A stretch of DNA of 64,000 bases from Mauremys mutica. Its lineage: Eukaryota; Chordata; Testudines; Geoemydidae. Shown here one piece after another: positions 1 through 9,840 of this stretch. The notes below the pieces were generated by a model, which worked only from the letters and a program-made list of their open reading frames with translations, was not told where the DNA came from and did not search any database. Location of the stretch: positions 60,593,321 to 60,657,320 of the forward strand of contig NC_059075.1 in NCBI RefSeq assembly GCF_020497125.1. The letters are read 5' to 3'. How positions within the stretch are numbered: position 1 is the first letter of the stretch; each line of letters opens with the position of its first letter. The position numbers and the translations under genes were made by a program.

Positions 1-530
1 TTAGTCTATAAGGTGCCACAGAACTCTTTGCCGCTTTTACAGATCCAGACTAACACGGCTACCCCTCTGATACTCAGCACAAAGACGGTAGATGTTGTTA
101 TTGCTGATAGGCTTTGCAGAACAAGGCAAGTTAGACTGGTGGTGATTTGGAGGAGAGGGGGAGCACTTGGTGTGTCTTATCCTAGCTTTAAGCTGTCAGA
201 ACAGTCATGTAAGAGAACAGCAAATTATAATGTTATTTATTGTTAACAATAATGCTTTCATTAAAGGGTTGTCTGTAAAAGTTAAACAAGGATCAGATCC
301 TTTCTTCTCTCTCTGCTGAAAGAATCTGGGACTATCATTTCTACAACCAGCTGTGCAGCAAGTAAACTCTGAAATGCCATAATTCATCATCTTCCCCCAA
401 CACGCTGCTGCCTCTGAAGGAGAAGAATATTCCAGGACGGCTCTGTCTGGACAAATAGACAGCTTCAGGAGATAAACTATTTCTTTTTGTATATCTGTGA
501 GAGAGTGAGCGTGCGTTCTCCATTAGCACT

Positions 531-584
531 ATGGATAGAAGGTGTTATGGCTGTGCATCCAAGTTTACTCTCTTCAGAAAAGAG
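531..584 (+). pseudogene. Duplicate copy of ZFYVE19 exon 1
   Basis: The 18 codons starting at this ATG are identical to ZFYVE19 exon 1 at 22343-22396 and include the first CxxC of the FYVE-type finger. The following GCAAGT donor is also kept. No second FYVE exon follows on the plus strand before DNAJC17 exon 5, so the copy is an orphan exon. It could act only if spliced over 22 kb to exon 2 at 23265. It is orphaned rather than mutated; no inactivating change is visible. Confidence 0.85.
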
Positions 585-879
585 GCAAGTCTCTCTTGAA
601 CACTAGATACAAGATCTGGCCCTAAAAAGCCAGTTAGGCAGGCAGCTGAGTGAGATTCCTCGTGGCAGTGTTTGATCAATGCCATTTGAAACTCCTTATA
701 GTAACCCCACCTCCCACTCTCCACTTTACATTCTATAGTTCAAACCTGTTGCGCTTCCTTGGCTCTAAGCACATGTTTTTGTGTGTGTCTGTGTTATCCT
801 TAATTGTATATTAATGACACAGACACGTTAACCTGTCTGTGTTTAAAACGTGTAGGAATTGCTATAACACAGCGGTTCT

Positions 880-1078
880 GAAACTGAGGGTTGTGACCCC
901 ATTTTAATGGGATCGGCAGGCTCACATTAAACTTGCTGGGAACTGGGGCGGAAGCCAAAGCCCAAGCCTCATTGTCCCGGGCGATGGGACTTGGCTTTGG
1001 CTTCACCCCTGGGTGGTGGGGCTCAGGCTACAGGCCCCCTGTCCAGGGCTGATGCCCTTGGGCTTTGCCCCCCCTCCC
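880..1078 (+). mobile_element. hAT-type repeat fragment
   Basis: The start resembles the common vertebrate hAT terminus (a variant of 'GGTTCTGAAACT'), followed by GC-rich internal sequence. The same fragment is in the second copy at 22692-22890. Most differences between the two copies of the 1.35-kb duplication fall in or after this fragment. No 8-bp target duplication was identified. Confidence 0.4.
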
Positions 1079-1355
1079 TTACTATACTATGGGAGGAGAT
1101 GGTATTCCTGACTCCAGCAGGTGATCAGCTTATGTCCTAAAGGCTGATACTCTTATGCTGTTTATTCTAGCTAGTGTAGCTGCAACTACTATTCTTATTC
1201 TTACAAATATTTAATTCTCTTTTTAAACTTACAAACAAGCACATATCATATCTCTGAAGTACTTTTGATGTGGAAGTTGCTCCTGCCTGGTGCATATCCA
1301 TAGAGATGAAGTGGGCATTCACCCACGAAAGCTCATGCTCCAATACATCTGTTAG

Positions 1356-1881
1356 GCCTGGTCTCCACTAGGAGCTTGTGTCGAATTTAGCAGCGTTAAA
1401 TCGAATTAACCTTGCACCCATCCACACAACAAAGCTATTTAGTTCGACATACAGGTCTCTTTAGTTCGATTTCTGTACTCCTCCCCGACGAGGGGAGTAG
1501 CGCTAAATTCGACATGGCCATGTCGAATTAGGGTAGGTGTGGATGGAATTCAACGCTAATAGCTCCAGGAGCTATCCCACAGTGCACCACTCTGCTGACG
1601 CTCTGGACAGCAGTCTGAGGGCTGGTCCACACTAGCTCTTTAAATCGAATTTAGCAGCGTTAAATCGAATTAAGCGTGCACCCGTCCACACCAGGAAGCC
1701 ATTTAATTCGACATAGAGGGCTCCTTAGTTCGACTTCGGTACTCCACCTCGACAAGGGGAGTAGCACTAAATTCGACATGGCTATGTCGAATTAGGCTAG
1801 GTGTGGATGCTAATCGATCTTAGTAGCTCCGGGAGCTATCCCACAGTGCAACACTCTGTTGACGCTCTGGACGCCAGTCGG
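1356..1881 (+). repeat. Tandemly doubled Harbinger left end
   Basis: Two ~262-bp units (1356-1617 and 1618-1881) share the order of terminus, TTTAGCAGCGTTAAATCGAA, a CGAC-rich stretch, the GGGGAGTAGC(G/A)CTAAATTCGAC segment, AGCTATCCCACAGTGCA and GACGCTCTGGAC. 1506-1529 is a perfect 24-bp palindrome and 1771-1794 is its counterpart with a mismatched centre. The second unit starts GGCTGGTCCACACTAG, a good Harbinger terminus, so two left ends lie in tandem. Confidence 0.8.
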
Positions 1882-2008
1882 AGCTTGGATGCTCTGACCA
1901 GCCACACAGGAAATGCCCTGGGAAAATTTGAATTCCTTTTCCTGTCTGGACAGTTTGAATCCCATTTCCTGGTTGCTCATCGGGGCGAGCTCAGCAGCAC
2001 CGGCAACG

Positions 2009-3861
2009 ATGCAGAGCTCTCCAGCAGAGGAGTCCAGGCAATCTCAGACTAGAAAGAGGTCCCCAGCATGGACTGACCGGGAAGTCTCAGATCTGATTGC
2101 AGTGTGGGGCGATGTGTCTGTGCTTTCGGAGCTGCGCTCCAGCAAACGGAATGCAAAGACCTTCGAGAAGGTCTCCAAAGCCATGACAGACAGAGGATAC
2201 AGCCGGGATGCAATGCAGTGCCGCGTGAAAGTCAAGGAGCTGAGACAAGGCTACCAGAAACTCAGAGCGGCAAACGGATGCTCCGGAGCCCAGCCCCAGA
2301 CATGCCGCTTCTACGAGGCACTGCATGCCATTCTCGGTGGGTCTGCCACCACTGCCCCACCAGTGTGCGTGGACTCTGAGGATGGGATAGTGTCGACGGA
2401 CTGTTCCTCGGAGATGTTCGCGGACGGGGAAGATGAGGAGGACGAGGCAGTCGACGGCGCTTTCCCCGACAGCCAGGATCTCTTCCTCACCCTCACTGAG
2501 ATCCCCTACCAACCCTCCCCAGCCGTTACCACGGACCCTGAATTGGGAGAAGGATCAGTCCGTAAGTGCTTTAAACAAGTTAACATTTATTTATTAAAAG
2601 CAGCTAAGACTAACGAGTTAACATTTTTTTAGTAATTAAACAGGGAGACACATTAGGAGAACAGAAGGTCTACATACAGGGGGATGGAACTTTTATCTTC
2701 ATAAGATATCTCCAGGAAACTCTCCTGGAGGTAATCTGAAAGTCTATGCAGGAGGTTCCTTGGCAGAGCTAGCTTATCGTGTGCCCCGAGGTAGCACACT
2801 TTGCCTTTCCATGCTATAAGCTGGAACTCCGGGACCATTGCCCTCACGAGCATGGCAGAGTAGGCCCCTGGGTGGTGGTAGCTTTCTTCCAGCATGCGCG
2901 CTCTCTCTGCCCGTGAGACTCTCCTCAGGGTGATCTCTCTCGCACACTCCTGCATGAAATTAGAGTAATTGGGATATTATTAGTAATGGGAGCGCTTAAC
3001 TGTTCCTTTGCATAACAAGAAGCCTCACTTAACAGCCACGTGCTGCAGTCTACAGAGTGGCAGCATACAGGGATCTTTCCCAGTGAACAGCCGCGAGGGG
3101 GTGCAACAGGGGCCGAGTTTATGCTTTCAGGATTGCCTGCATCAAGAGGACAGAGCTGTATATTCACTTCTATGAATCCAAAAGTGTTTGGCTTACAATG
3201 CCTTGCTGCTACATGAATTCTTCTTTCCTGCAAAGGTTCTCTGATTTGCAGCCCAATACCCCAGGCAATGAAAGCGCATTCAGAGAAATCGAACTTTCCA
3301 TTAGTGAGTGCGCATGAGACAGGTGCTGTGCATACTCTTGTTCACAGACACCGAGTAGACTATGTTTCTTTGTTTAAAAAATGTATCATTGTAAGAAATT
3401 CACTACCTTTTTGACATCACACAGGTGCAACTGTATCACGACCTGATGCACCATGCCCCTCACAGATGATGGCGCAAACTAGAAGGCGTAAGAAAAAGAC
3501 AAGGGACGAGATGTTTGCTGAACTTATGGGCTGCTCCAGAGCCGAGGCGGAGCAGCAGAGCCAGTGGAGGGAGAACCTCAGTCAGCAGCACCGCTCACTC
3601 TGCGAACGGGAGGACAGGTGGCGTCAGGAGGACCAGCAGGCGATTCAAACGCTGCTTGGACTAATGAGGGAGCAAACGGACACGCTCAGGCGCCTTGTCG
3701 ATGTTCTGCAGGACCGCAGACAGGAAGACAGAGCCCCCCTGCACTGTATCTGCAACCGCCCACCCCCGCCTCAAACTCCAATCCCCCCCTCATCAAAAAT
3801 AACAAGAAGGAGGGTCACCAGGGGCCGTGAAAACTGTCACTGCACCACAGGACAGTGTTAA
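2009..3861 (+). CDS. Harbinger Myb/SANT-like accessory protein, copy 1 (intact)
   Basis: The gene has two exons, 2009-2561 (donor GTAAGT) and 3425-3861 (acceptor CACACAG). They join in frame, by my reading, to about 329 codons without a stop. Residues ~15-110 form a Myb/SANT-like domain (Myb_DNA-bind_4 type): AWTDREVSDLIAVWGD, later CRVKVKELRQGYQK and CRFYEALHAILG. An acidic linker follows. Exon 2 encodes a basic, Q/E-rich, coiled-coil-like region with RRRKKKTRDEMFAELMG and a proline-rich tail. In PIF/Harbinger elements such proteins bind the transposon ends and help the transposase enter the nucleus. The start chosen is the Met equivalent to that in copy 2; an upstream in-frame Met lies at 1913. 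Sequence similar to this is often annotated in turtle genomes as a zinc finger/SCAN-like gene. Confidence 0.82.
2653..2955 (-). CDS. Antisense Harbinger ORF, copy 1 (100 codons)
   Basis: This ORF lies on the opposite strand inside the intron of the Myb-like gene. It aligns over its length with the ORF at 6150-6440 at about 60% identity, with mostly conservative changes and no stops. Shared blocks are EITLRR, RML, IAW.GKVCY, ALPRNL, YLQESF and DLLF. An AATAAA signal lies about 60 bases after its stop on the minus strand (2591-2586). A CAG acceptor-like site precedes the conserved part, so it may be a last exon rather than a complete gene. I do not recognise the family. Function unknown. Confidence 0.6.
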   Translation of the reverse strand: MQECAREITLRRVSRAERARMLEESYHHPGAYSAMLVRAMVPEFQLIAWKGKVCYLGAHDKLALPRNLLHRLSDYLQESFLEISYEDKSSIPLYVDLLFS

Positions 3862-4468
3862 ATTACCCAAAAGCTATCAGTTACTACATTTTGAAAAGTC
3901 CTTCCCTTACTGTGTTCTTGATTATTAAAAGTAGTTTTCTGTTACTTACTTTTTCCGTCATGGTTTTTTACACAACGCTCTGTTAGATGTCTTGGGTGGG
4001 TCGTTGGGTGGTTGAGGGGGTAGTGTAATGCATAGGACAGTCACCTTTAGCAGGGTACAGAGACGGGGGCTGGATCAGCAGCATGTCACACACACAGTGC
4101 AGTCAGTAGGCGGTTAGCTGGTATGGGAGGTGGTTTGCAGGTTTTCTGTCGTTGGGGGTGGTACGTGCATTTGTAGCGGGGGAGGGGGGTTACAGATGTC
4201 ATGCAATGGTCCCTGTAATGGACCGCAGAGCCACGCAGCAGAGGAATCTGTATCCGTCCTCCCCCGCAACAAGGCCACATAGCCCCCGCACACAGAGTCC
4301 AAAAAAGGAGGGATGGCAGGATCCGTTGAAACAACCAGTCCGGCACTGCTGACCGGTCTGGGAGCGGGAGCATGTCAAACCTCGACTTTAGAGGCGGTCT
4401 TTACATGACCACACACCCTACCCAGCACAGTGTGCATCCCAGTTTCAACCCTTTAACGCAAAGTCATC

Positions 4469-4474
4469 AATAAA
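4469..4474 (+). terminator. Poly(A) signal after copy-1 Myb-like gene
   Basis: AATAAA stands about 600 bases after the stop of the copy-1 Myb-like gene, and the matching place in copy 2 carries AATAAA near 8015. It is a candidate 3' end signal only. Confidence 0.3.
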
Positions 4475-4639
4475 GACACCGTTGTAAAGCTACAGTGGAG
4501 CACGTACTTTAATTTTTAAATGTGTGTTAGAAGTTGGGGAAGCGGGGTATGTAACTGCAGAGGCTAGTCAACAGTAACTTGGTAAAGAAACAGGGGCAGG
4601 TTCAGCTTCTCTGTGAAGAAACTGAACAGTCACAGTTCA

Positions 4640-5050
4640 CGCTGCTCGCTGGTACTTGAAGAGTTCCTTGTCACTGTGCAAGGTGCCTGCATAGGGCGTG
4701 ACGAGCCAGGGCATTAGCGGGTAGGCGGGGTCCCCTAAGATCAGTATGGGCATCTGCACATCCCAAGCGTTATTTTGTGGTCCGGGAAGAAACTACCTTC
4801 CTGCAGGCGTCTAAGCAGACCAGAGTTCCTGAAAACACGCGCGTCATGAACTTTGCCTGGCCACCCGACGTTGATGTTGGTAAAACGTCCCCCATGGTCC
4901 ACCACTGCTCGCAGCACCATTGAAAATTAGCCAAATTTCTCAGCAGCTGACTGCGGAAGAGGTGGACGATAAGTTGCGAGGAGCTGACAGCGGCCACAAC
5001 TGCAGCGGGATCCGTGCTCGCAGTGCTGTGGCGCCCGCGCTGTCACTGAG
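4640..5050 (-). pseudogene. Harbinger transposase remnant, copy 1
   Basis: This aligns with the copy-2 transposase but keeps only two pieces. One runs from the DPAYPL region (near 4715) back to the start of the DDE domain, and the other is the N-terminal end. A deletion of roughly 600 bases joins the pieces near 4930, removing the helix-turn-helix region and the first catalytic Asp block. The C-terminal ~300 bases are also missing. Copy 1 cannot encode a working transposase. Confidence 0.75.
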
Positions 5051-5400
5051 AAGAAAAGTGCATGAACAGATTGCCAGCTGGCGCTTTCAGGGAGGGATGC
5101 TGGGCGTGATTGACGGTTCAATGATGACAGTTACCCAAAACCACCCTCCACACAATTTCCCCCCGCCCCAGCATGCACTGGTGGGAAATCCCAGCATTCC
5201 AATGGGCGGCGGGGAGTGCGGGAACTGTGGGATAGCTTCCCACAGTGCACCGCTTCCAAAGTCGACGCTTCGCCCGTTACTGTGGACTCACACAGTCGAA
5301 TTAGTGTATTTATTGTGGATACACAACTTCGACTTCATTAGGTCGATTCCAGAAATTCGAATTAAGATGAATCGAAATAGTCTTGTAGTGTAGACGTACC

Positions 5401-5403
5401 CTG
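5401..5403 (+). other. Junction between the two Harbinger copies
   Basis: The right terminus of copy 1 ends at 5400 and internal sequence of copy 2 restarts at the position equivalent to ~1881 of copy 1. No left terminus lies between them. This suggests unequal recombination or replication slippage within a tandem pair, or insertion into another copy followed by deletion. Confidence 0.7.
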
Positions 5404-5530
5404 AGCTCGGATGCTCTGACCAGCCACACAGGAAAAGCCCCGTGAAAATTTGAATTCTTTTTCCTGTCTGGCCAGTTTGAATCTCATTTCCTGTTTGGAC
5501 ATCGTGGCGAGCTCAGCAGCACTGGCAACG

Positions 5531-7417
5531 ATGCAGAGCTCTCCAGCAGAGGTGTCCATGCAATCTCAGAATAGAAAGAGGGCCCCAGCATGGACTGACC
5601 GGGAAGTCTTGGATCTGATCGCTGTGTGGGGCGATGTGTCTGTGCTTTCGGAGCTGCGCTGCAAAAAACGGAATGCGAAGATCTACGAGAGATCTCCAAA
5701 GCCATGACAGAGAGAGGATATAGCCGGGATGCAACGCAGTGCCGCGTGAAAATCAAAGACCTGAGACAAGGCTACCAGAAGACCAAAGCGGCAAACGGAT
5801 CCCAGCCCCAGACATGCCGTTTCTACGAGGCACTGCATTCCATTCTAGGTGCGGCCGCCACCACTACCCCACCACTGACCGTGGACTCTGAGGATGGGAT
5901 AGTGTCGACGGCCGGTTCCTTGGAGATGTTCGCGGACGGGGAAGATGAGGAAGGAGATGAGGAGGACGAGGCAGTCGACAGCGCTTATAACGCTGATTTC
6001 CCCAACAGCCAGGATCTCTTCATCACCCTCACGGAGATCCCCTACCAACCCTCCCCAGCCGTTAACCCGGACCCTGAATCAGGGGAATGATCAGTCGGTA
6101 AGTGCTTTAAACATGTAAACATTTATTTTTAACAGAATAGGAATATTAACTATGTGAAAAGAAGGTCAATATGTACGGGGATAGAACAGAAATCCTCATG
6201 GGAGATCTCCATGAAGCTCTCCTGGAGGTAATTGAAAAGCCTCTGCATGAGGTTCCTGGGGAGAGCGGCCTTATTGCATCCTCCGTGGTAGCACACTTTT
6301 CCGCGCCAGGCTATCATCAGGTACTCGGGTATCATTGCCTCGACGAGCATGGCGGCATAGGGCCCTGGTTTTTGCTGGCTTTCACGCAGCATGCGGTCTT
6401 TATCTCTGTCAGTGATCCTCCTCAGGGTGATCTCGCTCATGGTGACCTGCTTTGAATTAGGGGAATGTTAGTATTGGGACTGCTTGCCTGTTCCTTTACA
6501 TAACTGTAACCGGCGGTTTACAGCCACGCGGTGGAGGCGGGACAGGGACAGCATACAGGGATCTTTCCCGGGGACAGCCGCGAGGGGGTGGGAGAGGGGC
6601 AGAGTTCATGCTTTCCGGATTGCCGGCAGCAGGAACTGGCCAACGCTAGGAGCATTGCTTTGACCGTGAAAGGAGGGCACTGCTATAAATTAAGTTTTAA
6701 GCAGCCAAAAGTCTACGGCTTACCATGTCTGCCTGCTACACGAATTCTGCTGTCCTGCCCCGCTTGTCTGATCTCCACTGCAAGACCCCAGGCACTGAAT
6801 GCGAAGGCCGAAAAGTCGACCTTGTCCTGAGTGCGCATGAGATAGGTGCTGTGCATGGTCTTGTTCACAGAGACAGACTAGACTATGTTCATTGTTCGCA
6901 AAAATGTATCTTTGTAAGGAATTCACTCCCTTTTTCCCATCACACAGCTGCGACTGTCTCCCGACCTACCCCGGCATCCCCCTCACAGAGGCTGGCGCAG
7001 ATTAGGCGGCGAAAGAAAAGGACACGGGACGAGATGTTCTCAGAACTTATGGGCTGCTCCCGAGCCGAGGTGGCCCAGCAGACCCAGTGGAGGGAGAACA
7101 TGTCGCAGTACCAGCGCTCACACAGCGAACGGGAGGACAGGTGGCGGCAGGAAGACCAGCAGGCGACTCAAACGCTGCTTGGACTAATGAGGGAGCAAAC
7201 GGACACACTCCGGTGCCTTGTGGATGTTCTGCAGGACCGCAGGCAGGAGGACAGAGCCCCACTGCAGTCTCTCTCTAACCGCCCTCCCCCGCCACAAAGT
7301 CCCATACCCCCCTCACCCAAAGTACCAAGAAGGAGGGGCGGCAGGGGCCGTGAAAACTGTCACTCCACCCCTGCAGAGTGCTCAAGTACAAGGCGGCTCT
7401 CATTCCCAAAATTTTGA
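5531..7417 (+). pseudogene. Harbinger Myb/SANT-like gene, copy 2 (broken)
   Basis: It has the same two-exon plan as copy 1: exon 5531-6097 (donor GTAAGT) and exon 6948-7417 (acceptor CACACAG). A 1-base deletion near 5690, inside the Myb-like domain, shifts the frame. A TGA at 6088-6090 replaces a Gly codon just before the donor. Exon 2 stays open, with the basic RRRKKRTRDEMFSELMG segment and proline-rich tail. It is not translatable in full. Confidence 0.82.
6150..6440 (-). CDS. Antisense Harbinger ORF, copy 2 (96 codons)
   Basis: This is the counterpart of 2653-2955, in the intron of the broken Myb-like gene and on the opposite strand. It stays open although the surrounding plus-strand gene has a frameshift and a stop. 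The minus-strand poly(A) signal AATAAA (6127-6122) lies some 25 bases after the stop. The sequence upstream of the conserved EITLRR block has a CAG acceptor-like site, as in copy 1. Family not recognised. It may be the last exon of a longer minus-strand transcript. Confidence 0.6.
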   Translation of the reverse strand: MSEITLRRITDRDKDRMLRESQQKPGPYAAMLVEAMIPEYLMIAWRGKVCYHGGCNKAALPRNLMQRLFNYLQESFMEISHEDFCSIPVHIDLLFT

Positions 7418-7692
7418 TAAGTCCTTTCCTTCCCGCCTCACCCAAGCCCCCGTCCCAGTTTCATCCCCTAACTGTCTAGTTGATAATAAAAAATACTTTT
7501 CTGTTAATTACTGTTTCCGTCATGTTCTTTTAGAGGAGACTGTGTTTGAAGGGGGGGAAGGGGGTTGGTAATTGGACAGGACAGTCACCTTTACCAGGGT
7601 ACAGACACGGAGGCAGGTTCAGCAGCAGGTCACACACACAGTGCAGTCACTAGGCACCCTGGTCAGTCTGGGAGGTGGTTTTCATGTTCTGT

Positions 7693-7707
7693 GGGGGGGG
7701 GGGGGGG
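7693..7707 (+). repeat. Run of 15 G
   Basis: A homopolymer G tract in the non-coding part of Harbinger copy 2. The equivalent place in copy 1 (around 4155-4190) has shorter G runs, so the tract has expanded or is a sequencing weak point. Confidence 0.9.
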
Positions 7708-8174
7708 TTTATGTGACTTTGTGGCAGGGGAGGGCGGTTAGAGATCTTATGCAGCGGTCCTTATCCTGGATCACAGAGCCATGCAGCACGGGATCTGTAA
7801 CCGTCCTCCCCCGCCACAAAGTCACATAGCCCCCACACACAGAGTCCCGAAAAGGAGGGGTGGCAGGCTCCGTTGAAACAACCAGTCCGCCACTGCGGAC
7901 CGCTCTAGGAGCAGGAGCCTGTCATTCCTCGAGTTTAGAAGCGGTCTTTACATCACTACACATCCTACCCACCACAGTCTGCGTCCCAGTTTCAACCCTT
8001 TACCGTGAAATCAGTAATAAAGAAAACGGTGTTAATTAACAAAGTTCCATGTGTTTTATTTTTAAGCGTGTGCTGGAAGGGGGTGAACGGGGTATGTAAC
8101 TGCAGAGGATAGTCAACATTAGCTGGATAAAGAAACGGGGGCAGGTTCAGCTTCTCTGTAAATAAACTTAATAG

Positions 8175-9464
8175 TCACAGGTTACCCTGCTCACTGAGGA
8201 ACCTAGCTTTCAAAGCCTCCCGGATGCACAGCGCTTCCCGCTGGGCTCTTCTAATCGCACGGCTGTCTGGCTGGGCGTAATCAGCAGCCAGGCTATTTGC
8301 CTCAACCTCCCATCCCGCCATAAAGGTCTCCCCCTTGCTCTCACAGAGATTGTGGAGTACACAGCAAGCTACAATAACAATGGGGATATTGGTTTTGCTG
8401 AGATCTGAGCGAGTCAGTAAGCTTCGCCATCTCCCCTTGAGACGTCCGAAAGCACACTCCACCACCATTCTGCACTTGCTCAGCCGGTAGTTGAAGAGTT
8501 CTTTGTCACTGTCCATGGCGCCTGTATAGGGCTTCATGAGCCAGGGCATTAGCGGGTAGGCTGGGTCCCCGAGGATCATTATAGGCATCTCCACATCCCC
8601 AACAGTTATTTTGTGGTCCGGGAAGAAAATACCTTCCTGCAGGCGTCTAAACAGACCAGACTTCCTGAAAACACGCGCGTCATGAATCCTTGCCCGGCCA
8701 TCCAACGTTGATGTTGGTAAAACATCCCCTATGGTCCACCAGTGCTTGCAGCACCATTGAAAAGTAGCCCTTTCGGTTAATATACTGGCTGGCCTGGTGG
8801 TCCGGTCCTAGGATAGGGATGTGAGTTCCATCTATAGCCCCACCGCAGTTTGGGAATCCCATTGCGGCGAAGCCATCTATGATAACCTGAACGTTTCCCA
8901 GGGTCACTACCTTTGAGAGCAGTAGCTCAACGATTGCGTTGGCTACTTGCATCACAGCAACCCCACCCCCACGGTAGATTTGCCCACGCCAAAGTGGTTC
9001 GCTACTGACCGGTAGCTGTCTGGCGTTGCAAGTTTCCAGAGGGCTATGGCCACTCGCTTCTGCACAGTCAGGGCTGCTCGCATCCGGGTGTCCTTGCGCT
9101 TCAGGGCAGGGGACAGCAACTCACACAGTTCAAGGAAAGTTCCCTTACGCATCCTAAAGTTTCGCAGCCACTGTGATTCATCCCAGACCTGCAGCACTAT
9201 GCGGTCCCACCAGTCCGTGCTTGTTTCCCGGGCCGAGAATCGCCGTTCCACAGCATGAACATGACCCATTGCCACCATGATGTCCACGGCACGGGGTCCC
9301 GTGCTTTGTGAGAGGTCTGTGCCACTCTCAGACTTCATGTCCTCACCGCACTGCCGTAGCCTCCTCGCCCGATTTCTCAGCATCTGACTGTGAAAAAGGT
9401 GGACGATAAGGTGCGAGGAGTTGACAACGGCCATAACTGCAGCGATGATCGCAGTGGGCTCCAT
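8175..9464 (-). pseudogene. PIF/Harbinger DDE transposase, copy 2 (two frameshifts)
   Basis: Three overlapping reading frames together give a nearly complete HARBI1-like transposase. The 9464-8952 part carries the N-terminus and a helix-turn-helix-like region ending FGVGKSTVG. The 8955-8680 part has the first catalytic Asp in CGGAIDGTHIPI. The 8705-8175 part has HDARVF, the second Asp in LGDPAYPL, and the Glu in VECAFGRLKGRW. Frameshifts lie near 8955 and 8695; the latter looks like a single inserted base at GGCAAGGATTCATGAC. The catalytic residues are still visible, so decay is recent. A minus-strand AATAAA (8060-8055) follows the stop. The enzyme would cut and paste elements with these termini, working with the Myb-like protein. 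Confidence 0.88.
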
Positions 9465-9840
9465 GCTCGCAGTGCTGTGGCGTCCGCGCTGTCACTCACC
9501 AGAAAAGTGTGCGAAGTGATTGCCCGCCGGCGCTTTCAGGGAGGGAGGGTGGGAGTGACGGTTGAATGACGACAGTTACCCAAAACCACCCTCGACACAT
9601 TTTTCCCCCAGCAGGCATTGGGGGCTCGACCCAGAATTCCAATGGGCAGCGGGGACTGTGGGAACTGTGAGATAGCTGCCCACAGTGCACAGCTTCCAAT
9701 GTCGACGCTTGCCCTGTTAGTGTGGACTCACAAAGTCGAATTACTGTCCTTAGTGTGGATATACACGTTCGACTTTGTAATATCGGTTCCACAAATTCGA
9801 TTTAAGTAGAATCGAACTACTCTGGTAGTGTAGACATACC

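Larger units (their letters stand above)
1..1355 (+). repeat. Duplicated ZFYVE19 exon-1 region (copy 1 of 2)
   Basis: This block repeats 21813-23168 in direct orientation. By eye the first ~870 bases are identical, and the rest differs by about ten substitutions and one 1-base indel, so identity is above 99%. It contains a second copy of the ZFYVE19 first coding exon (531-584). It begins with Penelope-like terminal sequence and ends in a related stretch (around 1290-1355), after which a Harbinger terminus starts. The window edge cuts the left side, so the repeat may extend further upstream. It may be a recent segmental duplication or an assembly duplication of one allele. Confidence 0.95.
1356..9840 (+). 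mobile_element. Composite PIF/Harbinger DNA transposon
   Basis: The left terminus begins GGCCTGGTCTCCACTAG directly after a TTA. The right terminus at 9840 ends GTGTAGACATACC, whose complement begins GGTATGTCTACAC. A complete right end also occurs internally at 5400 (GTGTAGACGTACC), after which internal Harbinger sequence restarts. The structure is therefore a doubled left end (1356-1617 and 1618-1881), element copy 1 (to 5400), and copy 2 (5401-9840) without its own left end. Each copy carries a Myb/SANT-like gene on plus and a DDE transposase or remnant on minus. No matching TTA lies immediately after 9840, so the outer ends are not a clean single insertion. It lies inside the apparent DNAJC17 intron 5. 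Confidence 0.9.

Noticed and set aside
2087..2512. 141-codon ORF opposite the Harbinger Myb-like exon
   Set aside because: It is the shadow of a well-supported plus-strand gene; the copy-2 equivalent is shorter and broken.
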